Assembly: GCF_045679555.1 (NCBI RefSeq)
Contig: NC_092091.1
Coordinates: 67,332,394-67,396,393 of the forward strand
Direction of reading: 5' to 3'
DNA: 64,000 nt
From: Salvelinus alpinus
Lineage: Eukaryota; Chordata; Actinopteri; Salmoniformes; Salmonidae
Program-made: the position numbers and the translations under genes
Shown here: positions 1-36,537 of the stretch, piece by piece
Layout of the letters: every line of letters starts with the position of its first letter
How positions within the stretch are numbered: the stretch's first letter is position 1
Notes under the pieces: model-generated
Database searches by the model: none
What the model saw: only the letters and a program-made list of their open reading frames with translations
Told to the model about the DNA's origin: nothing

Positions 1-479
1 CTTCCAACTCTCAGGTGCGCAATGTTCTCTATGATACACAACACACACACACATACGACACACACAATCTCTCAAACATACACACACATGTACACTAGAG
101 GTCGACCGATTATGATTTTTCAACACCGATACCGATTATTGGAGGACAAAAAAAGCCAATACCGATTTAATCGGCCAATTTAAAAATAAAAATGTACAAG
201 TTATTTGTAATAATGACAATTACAACAATACTGAATATAACACTTATTTTAACTAAATATAATACATCAATAAAATCAATTTAGCCTCAAATAAATTATG
301 AAACATGTTCAATTTGGTTTAAATAATGCAAAAACAAAGTGTTGAAGAAAGTAAAAGTGCAATATGTGCCATGTAAGAAAGCTAACGTTTAAGTTCCTTG
401 CTCAGAACATGAGAACATATGAAAGCTGGTGGTTCCTTTTAACATGATTCTTCAATATTCCCAGGTAAGAAGTTTTAGG

Positions 480-790
480 TTGTAGTTATTATAGGAATTA
501 TAGGACTATTTCTCTCTATACCATTTGTATTTCATATACCTTTGACTATTGGATGTTCTTATAGGCACTTTAGTATTGCCAGTGTAACAAGTATAGCTTC
601 CGTCCCTCTCCTCGCTCCTACCTGGGCTCGAACCAGGAACACATCGACAACAGCCACCCTCGAAGCAGCGTTACCCTTGCAGAGCAAGGGGAAAAACTAC
701 TCCAAGTCTCAGAGCGAGTGACGTTTGAAACGCTATTAGTGCGCACCCCGCTAACTAGCTAGCCATTTCACATCGGTTACACCAACCTAA
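480..790 (-). mobile_element. Salmonid-type interspersed repeat with tRNA-like box B
   Basis: On the - strand, a GGTTCGAGCCC box-B-like motif lies near 627-637, inside a segment I recognise as a common salmonid interspersed repeat (ATGGCTAGCTAGTTAGCGGG). No functional tRNA fold is apparent. The limits are approximate. Confidence 0.5.
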
Positions 791-1540
791 TCTCGGGAGT
801 TGATAGGCTTGAATTCATAAACAGCAGAGCTGCTGGCAAAACGCACGAAAGTGCTGTTTGAATGAATGCTTACGAGCCTGCTGGTGCCCACCATCGCTCA
901 GACTGCTCTATAAAATCATAGACTTGATTATAACATAATAACACACAGAAATACGAGCCTTAGGTCATTAATATGGTCGAATCCGGAAACTATAATCTCG
1001 AAAACAAAACATTTATTCTTTCAGTGAAATACGGAACCGTTCCATATTTTATCTAAAGGGTGTCATCCATCAGTCTAAATATTCCTGTTACATTGCACAA
1101 CCTTCAATGTTATGTCATAATTACGTAAAATTCTGTCAAATTAGTTCGCAATGAGCCAGGCGGCCCAAACTGTTGCATATACCCTGACTCTGCGTGCAAT
1201 GAACGCAAGAGAAGTGACACAATTTCACCTGGTTAATATTGCCTGCTAACCTGGATTTCTTTTAGCTAAATATGCAGGTTTAAAAATATATACTTCTGTG
1301 TATTGATTTTAAGAAAGGCATTGATGTTTATGGTTAGGTACACGTTGGAGCAACGACAGTCCTTTTTCGCGAATGCGCACCGCATCAATTATATGCAACG
1401 CAGGACACGATAGATAAACTAGTAATATCATCAACCATGTGTAGTTATAACTAATGATTATGATTGATTGATTGTTTTTTATAAGATAAGTTTAATGCTA
1501 GCTAGCAACTTACCTTGGCTTCTTACTGCATTCGCGTAAC

Positions 1541-1752
1541 AGGCGGGCTCCTCGTGAGGCAGGTGGTTAGAGCATTGGACTAGTTAACCGTAAGGTTGCA
1601 AGATTGAATCCCTGAGCTGACAAGGTAAAAATCTGTCGTTCTGCCCCTGAACAAGGCAGTTAACCCACCGTTCCTAGGCCGTCATTGAAAATAAGAATGT
1701 GTTCTTAACTGACTTGCCTAGTTAAATAAATGTGTAAAAAAAAAAAAAAAAA
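1541..1752 (+). mobile_element. tRNA-derived SINE with LINE-like tail
   Basis: The head has tRNA-like control boxes (box A-like GTGGTTAGAGCATTGGAC, box B-like AGATTGAATCCC). The body runs to TTCTTAACTGACTTGCCTAG and then GTTAAATAAA and an A-run. The tail resembles the 3' ends of the LINE copies elsewhere in the window. It is nested inside the transposon at 96-1825. The family name is not assigned. Confidence 0.75.
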
Positions 1753-1825
1753 GATTTCCGATTGTTATGAAAACTTGAAATCGGCCCTAATTAATCGGCC
1801 ATTCCGATTAATCGGTCGACCTCTA

Positions 1826-3781
1826 ATGTACACACACTTGTACACACACATGTACCCTCACACACCTCCCTGACTACATTCACACACACACCTCTCTCTG
1901 GCACCTCAGTGCTCAGTGTCAACCTTGAAATGTGGTGTGATACTTAGCCATAAAAGCTATATGTTTCTCTTCCATCCTCTGGAGGCTCTGCGGTTAGGGG
2001 ACACTATATATTACCTGTAATGTGCTCTGTAGGTTTTATACACACTTCTTCCCTTTTTGGCTGTGACCATGACATTGAGGCGGCAGACAGCTGTTTGTAT
2101 TGCCTGATGGCAGAGCACTGAAGTGGAGCCTGCATCCCCCAAGATGGGGTTGTGGGGGGTGGTACAGGAGACCCAGGCCATGCCCCCCAGCTCTATCCCC
2201 CCAGCTCTGATTGCTACGCCTAAATGCCTTATACAGTAGCACCTCGGAAATTGTGGCAAAAAAATCTCTCCAGCGAGAGAGATGCACACACCGATGAGCA
2301 CGCACGTACACACACACACGCAGACACACACAAGCCCCCATGGGGAACAGTGTCTACAAAGTGCCTGTCTTCCCCCACGTCCCTCCCTCCTCTTCTCCTT
2401 CTCTATCCCTCCTTCTCTCTCTCTTCCTCGACTCCTTTTCAAACATGCCGGCTCAAGCACACTTGGCTGCACACACTAGCCCCCCCCCCCCCCCCTACAT
2501 TTCTCCCGTGTGGCATCACCATGGCAACGCGGAGAGACCTCTGTCCTTGGCGAACCGTTTGACGGAGCGGGGTGTTAGGGAGTGGGGGGTGAGGAGGGGT
2601 TAGGGAGTGGGGTGCGAGGAGGGGTTGGGGGGCAGCGACTAGAGCAGTGTCACCCAGGGAGCAAGAGGCTGCTATAATGAGGTCATCACTCGTAGGCTGC
2701 TGAAGCCAAGGGACAACCAAACACCTTCCCTGGGTTTTATTACTCTGACCATAGAATTTGAAATTTGAATACTAGAATGGACATGAAAGTTCTTATGACA
2801 GCATAAAAGGTCAGCCATTTTGGTCAGGGAGTTGGTCAGCCAGTGTGCTGTGATGAGATATTGTGTAAAACAATCATTTTGAAGATTGTCTGCACAGTAT
2901 GTTTGTTCGCCAGTTTAAGTGGAATGATTCCAATAATTTTTCTAACCAGTATGCCAACATTCCATACTAACAGTGCAGTCAATCCACAGCCACTGGCTGA
3001 AATCAGTAGATAGGATTTAGACAAGTTGTAAATGCAACAAGTACTGATATTGTATCATATTATAAACACTCACAGCTTTCCAAGAAAACAAACATTGAGA
3101 CATTTATGGTCCGTTTACATATATTTCATAGGCTATTTATACAGTCTAAAACCTGTACAAACTTTATAATTATATGACAATATTTTAGGTATAAAAAAAA
3201 ATCACATGCCTTACTTTTATTTTTCTGCATAAGTGAAATCAGGAAATGCATCACCTATGCCTCTACTACTATTCATTCCAATTAGACTGGTTTGGATTTC
3301 TCCCTGGCCACAATGGCTGCCATTTTATACCATTCTGGAACTGTGAGGGTTTATGACATAGCCCCTCTAGTCATTTAATATGATCTCTTTGACTTTGACC
3401 ACTTAAAACAGTATCTGCCAAGGCAACAGGACAACCATGCAACTTCCCTGGGTTTTTATACAGCATGTTACTATGACCACAATGTTACTATACGCTACAA
3501 TCTGGGATTGGTCTTTCAGCAAAATGGTTAGGGAAATGTTACCCCTCTCAAATTCACAGACGGCGCTCTAGATGCAAGGACTGACCTTTGAACAGATTCC
3601 CAGATCCCAGATTGCACCTTTTTAAAGCAGTATCAGACCAATACTAACCACTCGGTCACGTTGAATAATCAATATGTCCTGAATAACCGCTTCGTGGTTC
3701 CATCATGACCACAAAAGGCGTGTTAATGATTTCTCATTGTTGTGACCCTCTTTGATGTTGGGATGTTTTTTTGTGTTGCAG
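1826..3781 (+). other. ZNF827 intron, no gene seen
   Basis: Contains CA-rich tracts (about 2283-2335), a CT-rich stretch, a C-run near 2480-2495 and G-rich repeats near 2570-2640. The remaining sequence is A/T-rich and unique-looking. No exon with matching phase was found. Confidence 0.6.
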
Positions 3782-26850
<23,069 letters not shown>

Positions 26851-29150
26851 CTGTTCTCCTCTCCTCCTTCTCATCCCTATCTCTTCCCCCTCCCTCTCGT
26901 TCCCCTTTCTCTCCATCCCTCTCCCTGGACAGTGGTGTGAATGATTGTTATCCACTGCGATGGGGAAAACTTTCCAATCAAGCCAGCTGAATAAGCTGGA
27001 CAGAGACAGACAAGTAGTTATTGTAGACAATGAAGAAAAAAAAGAATTTATCAGAGAAAAGGCTGTATGTGCTAAAAAATGCATTTATATCAAAAGCTGC
27101 TTTTCTTATCTGTTATATCGATTGAATTATTACTCTCTCTCTCTACTTTTTATTTTCTAATGTTTGTTTTTTGGACTTTTGAATGACCAGGACCCAACTG
27201 CATTATCTGTAAAACGGATCCGTGTTTTCTTTTTGTTTTTGTTAGAAAAGTCGAAAAAGAAGAAGAAACAAAACAAGTGCTCTGACATTTTTAGTGCATT
27301 TTTGTCTTTTTGGCTACTACGCATCAGAATAGCATGCCTGCCTCTTTGTTTCCGCTAGCTTTGATGCACGTCATTTAATAGGGTATGATGAACCAATCCC
27401 CAGGATGTTAAATTGTGATGCGCCGCGAACAAGAACCAATGAAACGGAACGCTTTTTCTCAAAAGTCTCGTTTCCAAAGCAACGCCTCAAACCACGCACT
27501 TAATGAATTATTTAACAAATGTGTACTGTACATAGTTTTGTAGCCTTCAATCTCCCCCACAACTAAGCTTTGACTTTATCTGTTTAGTTTTGTGTAATGG
27601 TGAAACCATATGCATCAAACGTCGACTGAACTCACCTTTGTCTCAGGTGGCGGTCGTCTTGGCAACCCATACACACAGGTGACATCTTGTACGTTGTTTG
27701 ACGTTGTGCGGTGGGGTGGACAGAACAAGTGACATTCTCTACTCAAGGCCCTTTGCCAATTCAAACGGTTTTCAAATCAATGTAACACACATTATAGCCT
27801 CATGCTATAGTCTTTGCTTTCCCCAACTTATCCCTTGTGTAACCGTAGCCTCGTCCCAGATGTGTTTGTGCTGTCGTGACAATGACCGTAGGAATTGGCA
27901 AGACACCACAAACAGATCTGGGACCAGATTAGTTTTACCCCACCAGCCCACATCAAAGGTTCCATGAGGACACCTGTAACCCCTGAGACCAGGGTCCTAT
28001 TCATTAGGCACCAAACGGAAGAAAAAGGACTGAATCACCAGAACTTGTCGTTATGCTACGTTGCGCCCTAATGAATATGACCCAGGTGTTGTTCGGTCCA
28101 GCATCATGTGTAGAACTATGTATGGACTGGCGCACCATTACGTTAGATAAGCTGTAAGAGATACCTGTTTTGTGGAGGTGACCAGCTGACGGGGTTTTAA
28201 AACCCTCAACAGCTCCGGTCACCACAGGCCGATTCAATGGTGCTTTTTGGAGCTCTTTTGTAATTTTGTGTAAAAGAAAAAACAGAAAGAAACTGTTCCA
28301 AAATGACTTGAATGAATGTATTTGTCTTTGTTGATGTACGTGATGCGAACGTGATACAGATGTGCGGTGTAGTTGCAGGCAGGGACTGTTGGGTACCGTT
28401 GCCTATATGACAGAAAGCAAGGGGTTGGTTTTGTAGGTCGGTGGCCTTCTGTGTCTTTTTAGGTTGTTCATTCGTTTTTTTCATTCGTCTTTCTCTTTTT
28501 TACTGAGCCTTTTAAACGTAGGACGATGAGCGTTTTCTACTAACGTGCATCGCTATTATGAAGCCATTTTGATGAAGGCTCCGATAGGTCCAATGTTGTT
28601 GACGAGGAAGCAGCCATTGGTTAGGTTTTGGTGGTGTCGCTTCTATCTCAGTGAGAAGACATGGTACTGCTTTCTATTCCCCCTTCGCTCCATCTCTCAG
28701 TTGTAATTGCACTTAGCTTAGTCCCATTTCAAAACCAAAAGCACTTACCTAGTTCATATTGTTATAGTGCAAATGTTTGAGCTGTCGGTCCGATAGGATA
28801 TCACCGGAAACAGACGTATTACCTTTTTAAGATGTTTGCTGTGAACGATCTGAATCAAAACCGTGATTTCCTGATTTTTGTTGTGTAGACATTTTCTGGT
28901 TTAGTGCGGAGGGTTTTTACCTCTGTAAAATTGCAGAGTGCAGATGAACACAAATTGCATGAATTAGACAGTCGAGGTTGAACTAAACTACGCTGGGAGA
29001 CCCAAAGGGCCCAGGCTAAATTGTCAAAGCCAATTTTGCACAGTGCTGCACTTTTTGAACATGAAAAATGTATTTATCTGTACAGATGGAGATGCTCAAC
29101 AATGAGAGTGTACATGAGACCAGGCAGCATAATAAAGGCATTTTGTTTTT
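26851..29150 (+). other. ZNF827: ZNF827 3' UTR (probable extent)
   Basis: A/T-rich, non-coding sequence follows the stop. The first clear polyadenylation signal, AATAAA, is at 29131-29136, followed by a T-rich stretch. A later AATAAA at 30984-30989 is a possible distal site. Small MITE-like segments (about 27845-27935 and 27985-28110) lie within the inferred UTR. The end is inferred from the signal only. Confidence 0.5.
29131..29136 (+). terminator. Candidate polyadenylation signal of ZNF827
   Basis: AATAAA followed by GGCATTTTG and a T-run, about 2.3 kb after the ZNF827 stop codon. It is the first canonical hexamer I saw in the + direction after the stop. Confidence 0.45.
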
Positions 29151-30592
29151 TTTTATTCAAAAGCATTACCCATTTAATTGACCTTGCTCGCATTCCCAAG
29201 TGGTCTTTAAGCCAAAATGGTTTCTTATTTGTAAAGGGATTTTTTTTTTTTTCTTAATTGTTTTGCTTGTTTCTTGTTCTTTCATTTTCTTGTGATTTTT
29301 TTTTTTTATATATATATTTTTTATTTCTTTGTAATGACAACAAAAATATTGAGAGAACAATGCATTGTTAAGACCAAATGAAACTTAAAAACGAGGTTGT
29401 GATGCTAGGATTAAATCCGTCACTTCCTGGTAACAGAGGGGTGTAACAGTTAAATCTCTCCCCCGTGGTTGGTTTTCTTTTAGTTCCCTTTGACAACATA
29501 GCAATGTTCAGCATGCTGTCCGCTGGTCGCTGCTACATTATAGTACAAGGAGCCCCCACCCCTGCCACACACACACTCCTAGGTCAGCTCCAGCTCCTTA
29601 TCTATCCTCTAATATGTAATACTCTAGTGCCACTTGGTGGAAGGGAACCGCCTGAGACCACTGAGAATGAGTCAAACTGATTTTCAGGGTCCAAATCTAA
29701 AAACAAAAACTAAGAGGAACAAAAAAGAATGTGCCCGTCTTTTTACGACTGACTGTATGCCTTTTTTTATATATATATAGCTACCGCATAATCATTATGT
29801 AATCAAGAATGGCTGCAGTTCTTTCTTCTTATAAAACGGCCCCTTGGTCTGGTTGGTGTGTCTAAGGAGAAGAAAAGGCCGACAGGGATCGCTTCTCTGT
29901 CCTTTCCAAACCCAGTATTTTTAAGCACTTATCGTTTGCTTATCATTTTTTGCCTAATTGTAAAGAAGCTGCAGAAGGTGATTTTTTTGTTAAATGTTAT
30001 GTCGGGTGACTACCTTTCTGAGCACTTCGGAGTACGCATGACATCTCTCTCTCTATTTTATGACTCGACAAGACTCAACTATCTTCTTTTTTGTGTGTTT
30101 TCGTTCATCTTTTTGGCACTCAGTAAAATTGGTATGTGCTGTATAAAGCTTTTTGATTAGTTCATTGTTAAGGCTGTACAGGGTTGTTTGTGACAATAAC
30201 TGGTAAATAGATAATTTGTACTTTTTTGTTTTTTGTATTCGTTTGTTTTTTGTTTTGGCATTATTTTATGTTCAAAAGTTGCCAGATCTAAATGTAACAG
30301 GATTTGAAAGTAAAGCTTACAACAGATATTCCACCTCAGGTCTGGTTTTTCTTTCGATTCTATAATGTGATTTTCAATGTCATGTTGTCTTGATTGTATA
30401 TAGTTGAAACTGCCTCTCTCCAGGTATAGCTGCTATACCGGTGGAGACGTTTACACCGGGAAAGAAAAGAGCAGCAATGGATCATCCCAAAAATCTAAGC
30501 AATCTAACCGGCCAACACTCAGGCCGTATGAGAGACAGCGGAGGACTCTTTCTGATGCGACGCAGCTCTCTATACGTTTCATAGGCTGTGAC

Positions 30593-30690
30593 ATCTGAAA
30601 TGGCACCCTATTCCCTATATAGTGCACTACTTTTGACCCCTGTTCCCTATAAAGTGAACTACTTTTGACCAGGGCCCGACAGGGTGAACT
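30593..30690. mobile_element. Palindromic ACTATATAGGG-type MITE, left part
   Basis: Contains GGCACCCTATTCCCTATATA with GTGCACTACTTTTGACC, half of a foldback element that occurs five times between 30.6 and 39.1 kb. The opposite half appears near 31105-31155. Confidence 0.7.
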
Positions 30691-31104
30691 GACAACGACA
30701 AACACGGTGCACGCGCTTCAATGGGGCAGAAGGCCGTGAGTTGTTATGATTCTGGATGGCCAGATAGTTAGCAACAGTAACAAGAAGCTGCCATGTAGTG
30801 AATCGCAAGTGGCTCATTTCAGTTAGTTTGTTCTTGATACCATGTCTTGTTTTGAGGTGTTTTGACTCATGTCACGTCTATGCTAATATGGCAAAAATTA
30901 GCTAGCTAGCTAACCAACAACAGTAACAATGTATTTGAGAAACAAGTGCTGATTGTGAAAATGTATTTATTATTTATGATTTCAATAAACATTAGAGACT
31001 AAGTATAGTTTACACGTTGTCAACAATCTATGCCAACACCGTTTGTTTTGCCCCATAGTTTGGCACGCCTCGGTTTTGTTGCTAAACAACCAACCTGCCT
31101 TGCT

Positions 31105-31155
31105 GCCCTGGTCAAAAGTAGTGCGCTACATAGGGAATAGGGTGCAATTTGGGGC
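31105..31155. mobile_element. Palindromic ACTATATAGGG-type MITE, right part
   Basis: Reads CCTGGTCAAAAGTAGTGCGC then TACATAGGGAATAGGGTGCA, the mirror half of the element at 30593-30690. Together they look like one foldback element split by about 410 bp. Confidence 0.6.
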
Positions 31156-31493
31156 GTGTCCACAGTGCTGTAATGGAGGCAGCAGACAGCAGCAGCACGT
31201 TCTCACCCAGCCAGAGGTTGGGGCCAGCCTAATGAAAACAGATGAAGCAGAGATAAAGTGTTTGCAGAAATTAAGGGACTCATTTATCACCGTTAGGCCC
31301 CGAGCTATAGAACACCTTGGTCTAAAGTTCTCCTTAACAGGCCTACAGTCAGTATCCCAAACACACACACTCTCTCCCTCTATCTATCCCCATTCTCTCT
31401 CAATTCAATGGCTTTATTGGCATGGGAAACATGTTTACATGAAGTAGATAATAAACAAAAGGGAAATAAACAATTAAAGACATGTCTAATTCA

Positions 31494-31634
31494 AACTGAA
31501 ATAGTGCATATCATATAAACAGCCATATGTAACTGTCAATACTTTGAATGGGTGAGAGACCCCCCCCCCCCCTCTCCCCCCTTAAGTATTGACAGTTACA
31601 TATGGCTGTTTATATGATATGCACTATTTCAGTT
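31494..31634. repeat. Perfect 51-bp inverted repeat with C-rich loop
   Basis: Arms 31494-31544 and 31584-31634 are exact reverse complements. The 39-base spacer includes a run of about 14 C. The outer flank carries a common repeat edge (TTCAATTCAATGGCTTTATT). Confidence 0.95.
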
Positions 31635-33011
31635 GAAAGTCAGTGTGTATTATGCAGTAATGTTATCTGTTCATATTAGCCAATGATCTGTATCTACAGT
31701 ACCTCATCCACAGGATTTCAGTGTTGCTCAGAGTAAAGTATGGAGCTTCGGCGATGCTAGACCAACTGGTCATCTCAGTGCCCTGGATCTTAACCTTTAC
31801 AGAGTTCACCCGTGTTCAAGTCTGAAACTCCTCTCTCTTCTCTATGTAGTTCAAATGTTGGCGTCTAGATCTGGCCGCTTGCCATACCGTGGTATTAATG
31901 AGTCTTCTCTCCAGTGTGTTTAAAGCTGCTTAATTAAGTTCAAAGCAGTGCCAGGGTCACTAGGGGCCTGCTCAGCTGACCTCCCTATGAGTGGAAGTGT
32001 TGATTAGGAAGTGGAGATGGAGACACTAGCACAACTTACATACACACTAGTGGAGACACACTCACTCGCACACACACGGCAGGACAGTATTGATTTGAGG
32101 GTATATAGACGTCTAAAGATTGACTTCCATTCATATTTAGCTCATGCCTATAGCACCTTATATTACTATACAATGCTATTGTCCAAAATGTAGAATTTCT
32201 CCTTCCTCACAAAAAGGTGTATATATATTTATAATAATATCCCTCCACCCCTGGGCTCAAGCTGTCTGCACAGCGAAGACCTTTCGACACCACCTCGCGA
32301 AAGTTGGCCGGCACCGATCGATAGCGTGTTAGCTTTTTGTTTGTAGGTTCAGGCTGCCTTGGCTTTATTACAGCTGGTTCGAGTCACGGGGGAGTCGCAG
32401 CGGCGCGGCTTTGCAGGCAGAGGGAGAGAGAAAGAGACAGAGGGAGAGCGAGAGGAGCTCCCTCTTGTTTGCCAAAAGTGTAATCCCACTGTGACCTGGG
32501 CTGACCCCGCCCTGAGAGGAAAGCTGCTTAGACAGAAGTGTGTGTCGGCAGGAGGGAGCTGCCACCCAGTGGCCTGCCTCCCTCCCTCTGTCTTTCCACT
32601 TCTCCCTCTTTTCCACTTTCTCTGTAGTATGGTGATTCTCTCTATCTACCCTTTTTCTTTCTCACTGTACCCCTCTATCTACCTTTCTCGCTCCCTCCAC
32701 TCCTTTCTCTCTCCCACTTTATTTCTCTCGCTCACTTCCTCCCCTACCCTGTTCTCTCACTCCTCCCCTACCCTCCTTTTCTCTCCCTTCTCCATCTCAC
32801 TCTCCACCTCCCTCTTATTCCCCCTTTCTCTCCTCCCTCTACTCTCATGTCTGCCCTGAAGCATCAGTACTTCCCAGGCTCCCTCTCTTCACCCCTGTCT
32901 GTCCATGGTGGGTTTGAGGTCTTAGCATGTGAAGGAGAAGGAGCTGAAGCTAAGTAAAGACAGATCCTCTCTCCCCTCCATAGAGAAAACAAACTGAGGG
33001 CGCAAACAGAG

Positions 33012-33121
33012 GCTGTGTCCAAAATGGCACCCTATTCCCTATATAGTGCACTACTTTTGACCAGAGTCCATAGGGCTTTGGTCAAAAGTAGTGTGCACTA
33101 TAAAGATAAGGTTGCCATTTT
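33012..33121. mobile_element. Palindromic MITE, full copy
   Basis: CACCCTATTCCCTATATAGT ... with mirror CAAAAGTAGTGTGCACTATA. Same family as the copies at 30.6, 31.1, 33.5 and 39.0 kb. Confidence 0.75.
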
Positions 33122-33498
33122 GTACGTAACCAGAGAGACAAAGAGAAGGCCTGCAACAGAGAGGCTGTGGTACTAGGAGAAGAGAGGATTGTTGGTGCAG
33201 AGAAAAATAAGGGGGAAACTAACTCTGGATTTGATTTAGCATGGGGTATACCAGCACTAATGCAACTTTTCAGAAATGACTAGTTTCCAAACCAAACTTA
33301 TTTTATAAAGTTAATGTAATTTCAGATCGAGTTCAATGAAATCCAATGTGCTACAACCTTATCCATTCGTTGATAATCACGTTCTATTACGACTGGACAG
33401 CTTCCACCTCAGGTGAGAAAAACACCTCTTATCCAATCAAGAGCTGGGATCTAGCCAAGTAAAAAAGGGATAGGGGGATGATCTGTAGTCTGGGCTAG

Positions 33499-33586
33499 GT
33501 CCCAAGTGCACTACTTTTGACCAGAGCTCTATGGATCCTGGTCTAAAGTAGTGCACTTTATAGCGAATAGGGTTCCATGTGGGAGC
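33499..33586. mobile_element. Palindromic MITE, copy
   Basis: GTCCCAAGTGCACTACTTTT ... AGTAGTGCACTTTATAGCGA; same foldback family, slightly diverged. Confidence 0.7.
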
Positions 33587-34816
33587 CCTGCAGTCTCCTG
33601 TGGTGTATCACTCATTTGCCTGTCCAGAATAGGCAACAGAGAGGACATGCATTTACTTGCTTGTCCTTCTGCAGCCAATCCCACCAACCAGGGCCAGACG
33701 TCACCATCACTAGCCAACCACCCCATGCGGTGTGAGCTCCTAATCGCAGGGGTGAGACATCGCTCGGTAGAGGCGGAGGGGGTCCGCGACAATCTGATTC
33801 AGGAAGATCCACAGGGGGTACCATCGCCACCGAGGAAGAGGGATTACCAAGAAGCCACCGGGCTTGGCGTATCCAGACTTGGGGCCGCCCCGGAACATTA
33901 TAGGGGGATGGATCGTATAGCCACACACACACTGCCTCACTACACAACCCCAAACATAAGCTGGGTGATTTTGATTGGACAAGGAAGGCATGTTTACTGT
34001 ACTGTATATAAGGGGGAGGGATTTACTGTAACTTGGTGAAACAGATGGGGGGTCATACCACTTAGCTAGGAAGAGTCATCTGAAATGGAGACCCAGTAAA
34101 TCTCATGACTGTTGTCAGGGCTAGACTGTTACCATGGCACTACGGGACACTGACCAGCCATAGGTTACTTGGTTTCTATGGATATGAGCTCTTCGGTCAT
34201 AACACAATGGCATGAATAGGTCTTTTCATTTTCCTATTGGACATCACGCTCAGTGATACTGGCATCATCTTCTGTTTTGTTTTTGTTGACATTTAGAACA
34301 TGATAGTATGTGCACAGTCTTTTAAAATGTGGTCATTTCCAGCATCAATCAGCTGCCATCAAATGCAATCTAAAATGTATCTCTTCTAATTAGCCATTCT
34401 ACTCTATTCTATCTTTAGATCTATTGCTGCTTTATATTTATATTCCTCACCATTTCTGTCTATTACAAGACCAGCACTGATTTCAATGATTCAGGTCCGT
34501 AGAGATCTGAGGCTGGCAGGTTTTTGTGCGTGTGGCGTCTTTTTAAGAGCAGATCCAAGGTCAGAGACGAGCTAATCCTGCTCCTCATTCCCCTGGTGAA
34601 GTAATGAAGTGTAACACTGACCCCAGTCTCACCCCCAACGATCTGCTCCGGCTGGCCAGGTGAAAAACTGATCTGGAGACAGTTGTACTTTTTTCTTGGT
34701 TTGGAAATACAGTAAAACCAGGTACAGCGGTTGTTTACTGAGGAAACCACACAGAGAAACATAAGGGTATCATTCTCCATGTTTTCAAATCCACCACAAT
34801 ATCCAATGTGACATTG

Positions 34817-35480
34817 AACCAGTGGTGTGTATTCATGGATGCCAAGGGAAGCCAGTCTTTCCCAAAACATTTCTAAGAAACAAACACAAAATAATGTTTC
34901 ATAATTGTCCTTCAATTCGCAAGAGGCTGAATGTATCTAACCGGAGAAAGCATTCGAGCAAGCGAAACAGTGGCCATCTATCTGATGCTGTCTGGTCCAA
35001 AAGAGTATGACATCGTGCCGCCCGTAGCATTGAATGCATGGGAAGCCAGCGAGCATTTGGCCTCCCTTGATTAAAAAAAGCATCAAATAGCCAATCAGCA
35101 TTGAGCTAAACTGAGTGAGCTCAACTGTGAATGGTCTTGGCACACCAAAAAAAAAGTGTCATGGGAAGCCCGTTTGGATTTGTCGTCTCTCCTGTCAAAT
35201 CGCATTGAGAGCATATGTCTTTGACAGAATGTTTTTCTACTTGCACCAACACGCACACACAGACACAAATCAGAACCACGAACAGCCACATTTTATTTAG
35301 CTTACGTTGGACTAAATTGTTTTTGGTATCTTTTAGTTGTCACTGTATTAGACTAAGCAGAGGTGATTAGATGTTGAAGTTGAAGCAAACAACACAATTA
35401 TCACAACACACAGGTTGTAATGTGGCTTTTTTTCTCTGGATTGGCTTCCCCAGTGATTTTACCCACGTACCACCAGTGCG
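34817..35480. mobile_element. Possible MITE with CCAGTGGTG-like ends
   Basis: The left edge ACCAGTGGTGTGTATTCATG and the inverted right edge ACTGGTGGTACGTGGGTAAA share a short terminal motif. The interior is A/T-rich with no protein frame. The family is unknown to me. Confidence 0.4.
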
Positions 35481-36035
35481 TTGAACAGACATGTTTAGAC
35501 ACAGAAACCACCATCTTTAATAGAATCCTTCCTATTTGTGTTGAGACCTGATCACTGCCTGGTTAGTGGTGTTTTAAATGATTCCATGTACTTGAGCATC
35601 TAACGATTTCTACAATGCATTTCAATTAGCCTAATCCAATTGCGGTCTTCAATCAATTACGGGACCGCCCCATACTCGTTTGTCTTCCAATCAGGACATT
35701 GGGAATCCTACCATCAATTCTCATTTAAGAGGAGAGCGGGTCAAACAAATTAACTTGGATCGCATCCATCCAGATGTCTGGTCTAGTCGTTGTACGTGGC
35801 TACTACTACACGATAAAACACATTTTTGGGCATGTCGGACATCTTGTATTCCCATCTTGGAATAAACGACTTATATATCATATAAGACTGCTGTGGAGTG
35901 TGGAGATATCATCAATTAGTATTTCATGTCCACCATCCGGATCATTATACAGCAGCTTACAAGGCAAGATAGCGTTGTTGTGGAGGCAGTTATGCAAAGT
36001 GGTCATTAGCTGGCACAGCCACAATATAAACCTAA

Positions 36036-36198
36036 CCTTAACCACACTGCTAACCCTAATGCCAAACCCGAACCACACTGCTAACCCTAATGCCAAACCC
36101 TAACCACACTGCTAACCCTAATGCCAAACCCTAACCACACTGCTAACCCTAATGCCAAACCCGAACCACACTGCTAACCCTAATGCCAAACCCTAACC
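36036..36198. repeat. 31-bp tandem repeat, five copies
   Basis: The unit AACCACACTGCTAACCCTAA plus TGCCAAACCCT/G is repeated five times. Short TAACCCTAA-like words are part of the unit and do not form a telomere-type array. Confidence 0.93.
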
Positions 36199-36267
36199 TT
36201 AAATTAAGACAAAAAAGCACTTATGTATTTTTACAATAAACCCAATTTTGGTCTCCAGGCAAGACTC

Positions 36268-36372
36268 AGGACAATAACACTGGGTGAATCAACGTCGTTT
36301 CCACATCATTTCAATGAAATGATGTTGAACCAACGTGAAATAGACGTTGAATTGACGTCTGTGCCCAGTTGG
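36268..36372. mobile_element. Small palindromic MITE
   Basis: Ends ACACTGGGTGAATCAACG and, inverted, ACTGGGCACAGACGTCAA; the centre is TTTCAATGAAATGATGTTGA. No coding potential. Confidence 0.55.
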
Positions 36373-36537
36373 AAACGTCAACCGGAATACAAGCTTACTG
36401 TACGGAATACATATTAGGAACTTCCTCATTCCTCCTCAGACCTACTCTAGTCAAGTATCAACCCTGCACAAGTCAAGCGTTAACCCTCCTCTAGTCAAGT
36501 GTCATCCCTCCTCCTCAACCCTCCCCTAGTCTAGGCT

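Larger units (their letters stand above)
96..1825. mobile_element. Non-autonomous DNA transposon with TAGAGGTCGACCGATTA termini
   Basis: The left end TAGAGGTCGACCGATTA is matched inverted at the right end (TAATCGGTCGACCTCTA); a TA duplication at each edge is plausible. Both flanks read into the same CA-rich intron sequence. The 1.7-kb interior has no transposase frame and holds at least one SINE, so it is a passive, nested element in a ZNF827 intron. Confidence 0.7.

Noticed and set aside
1556-1625. tRNA gene
   Set aside because: The tRNA-like boxes belong to a SINE with a LINE-type tail, and the cloverleaf is not intact.
33740-33991. A - strand frame (MFRGGPKSGYAKPGG...) and weak resemblance of the + strand to part of U1 snRNA
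   Set aside because: No protein family was recognised, and the RNA resemblance is limited to short words without the U1 5' end or fold. A covariance-model search could settle it.
36036-36198. Interstitial telomere-like sequence
   Set aside because: TAACCCTAA words occur only as part of a 31-bp unit, not as TTAGGG tandem repeats.
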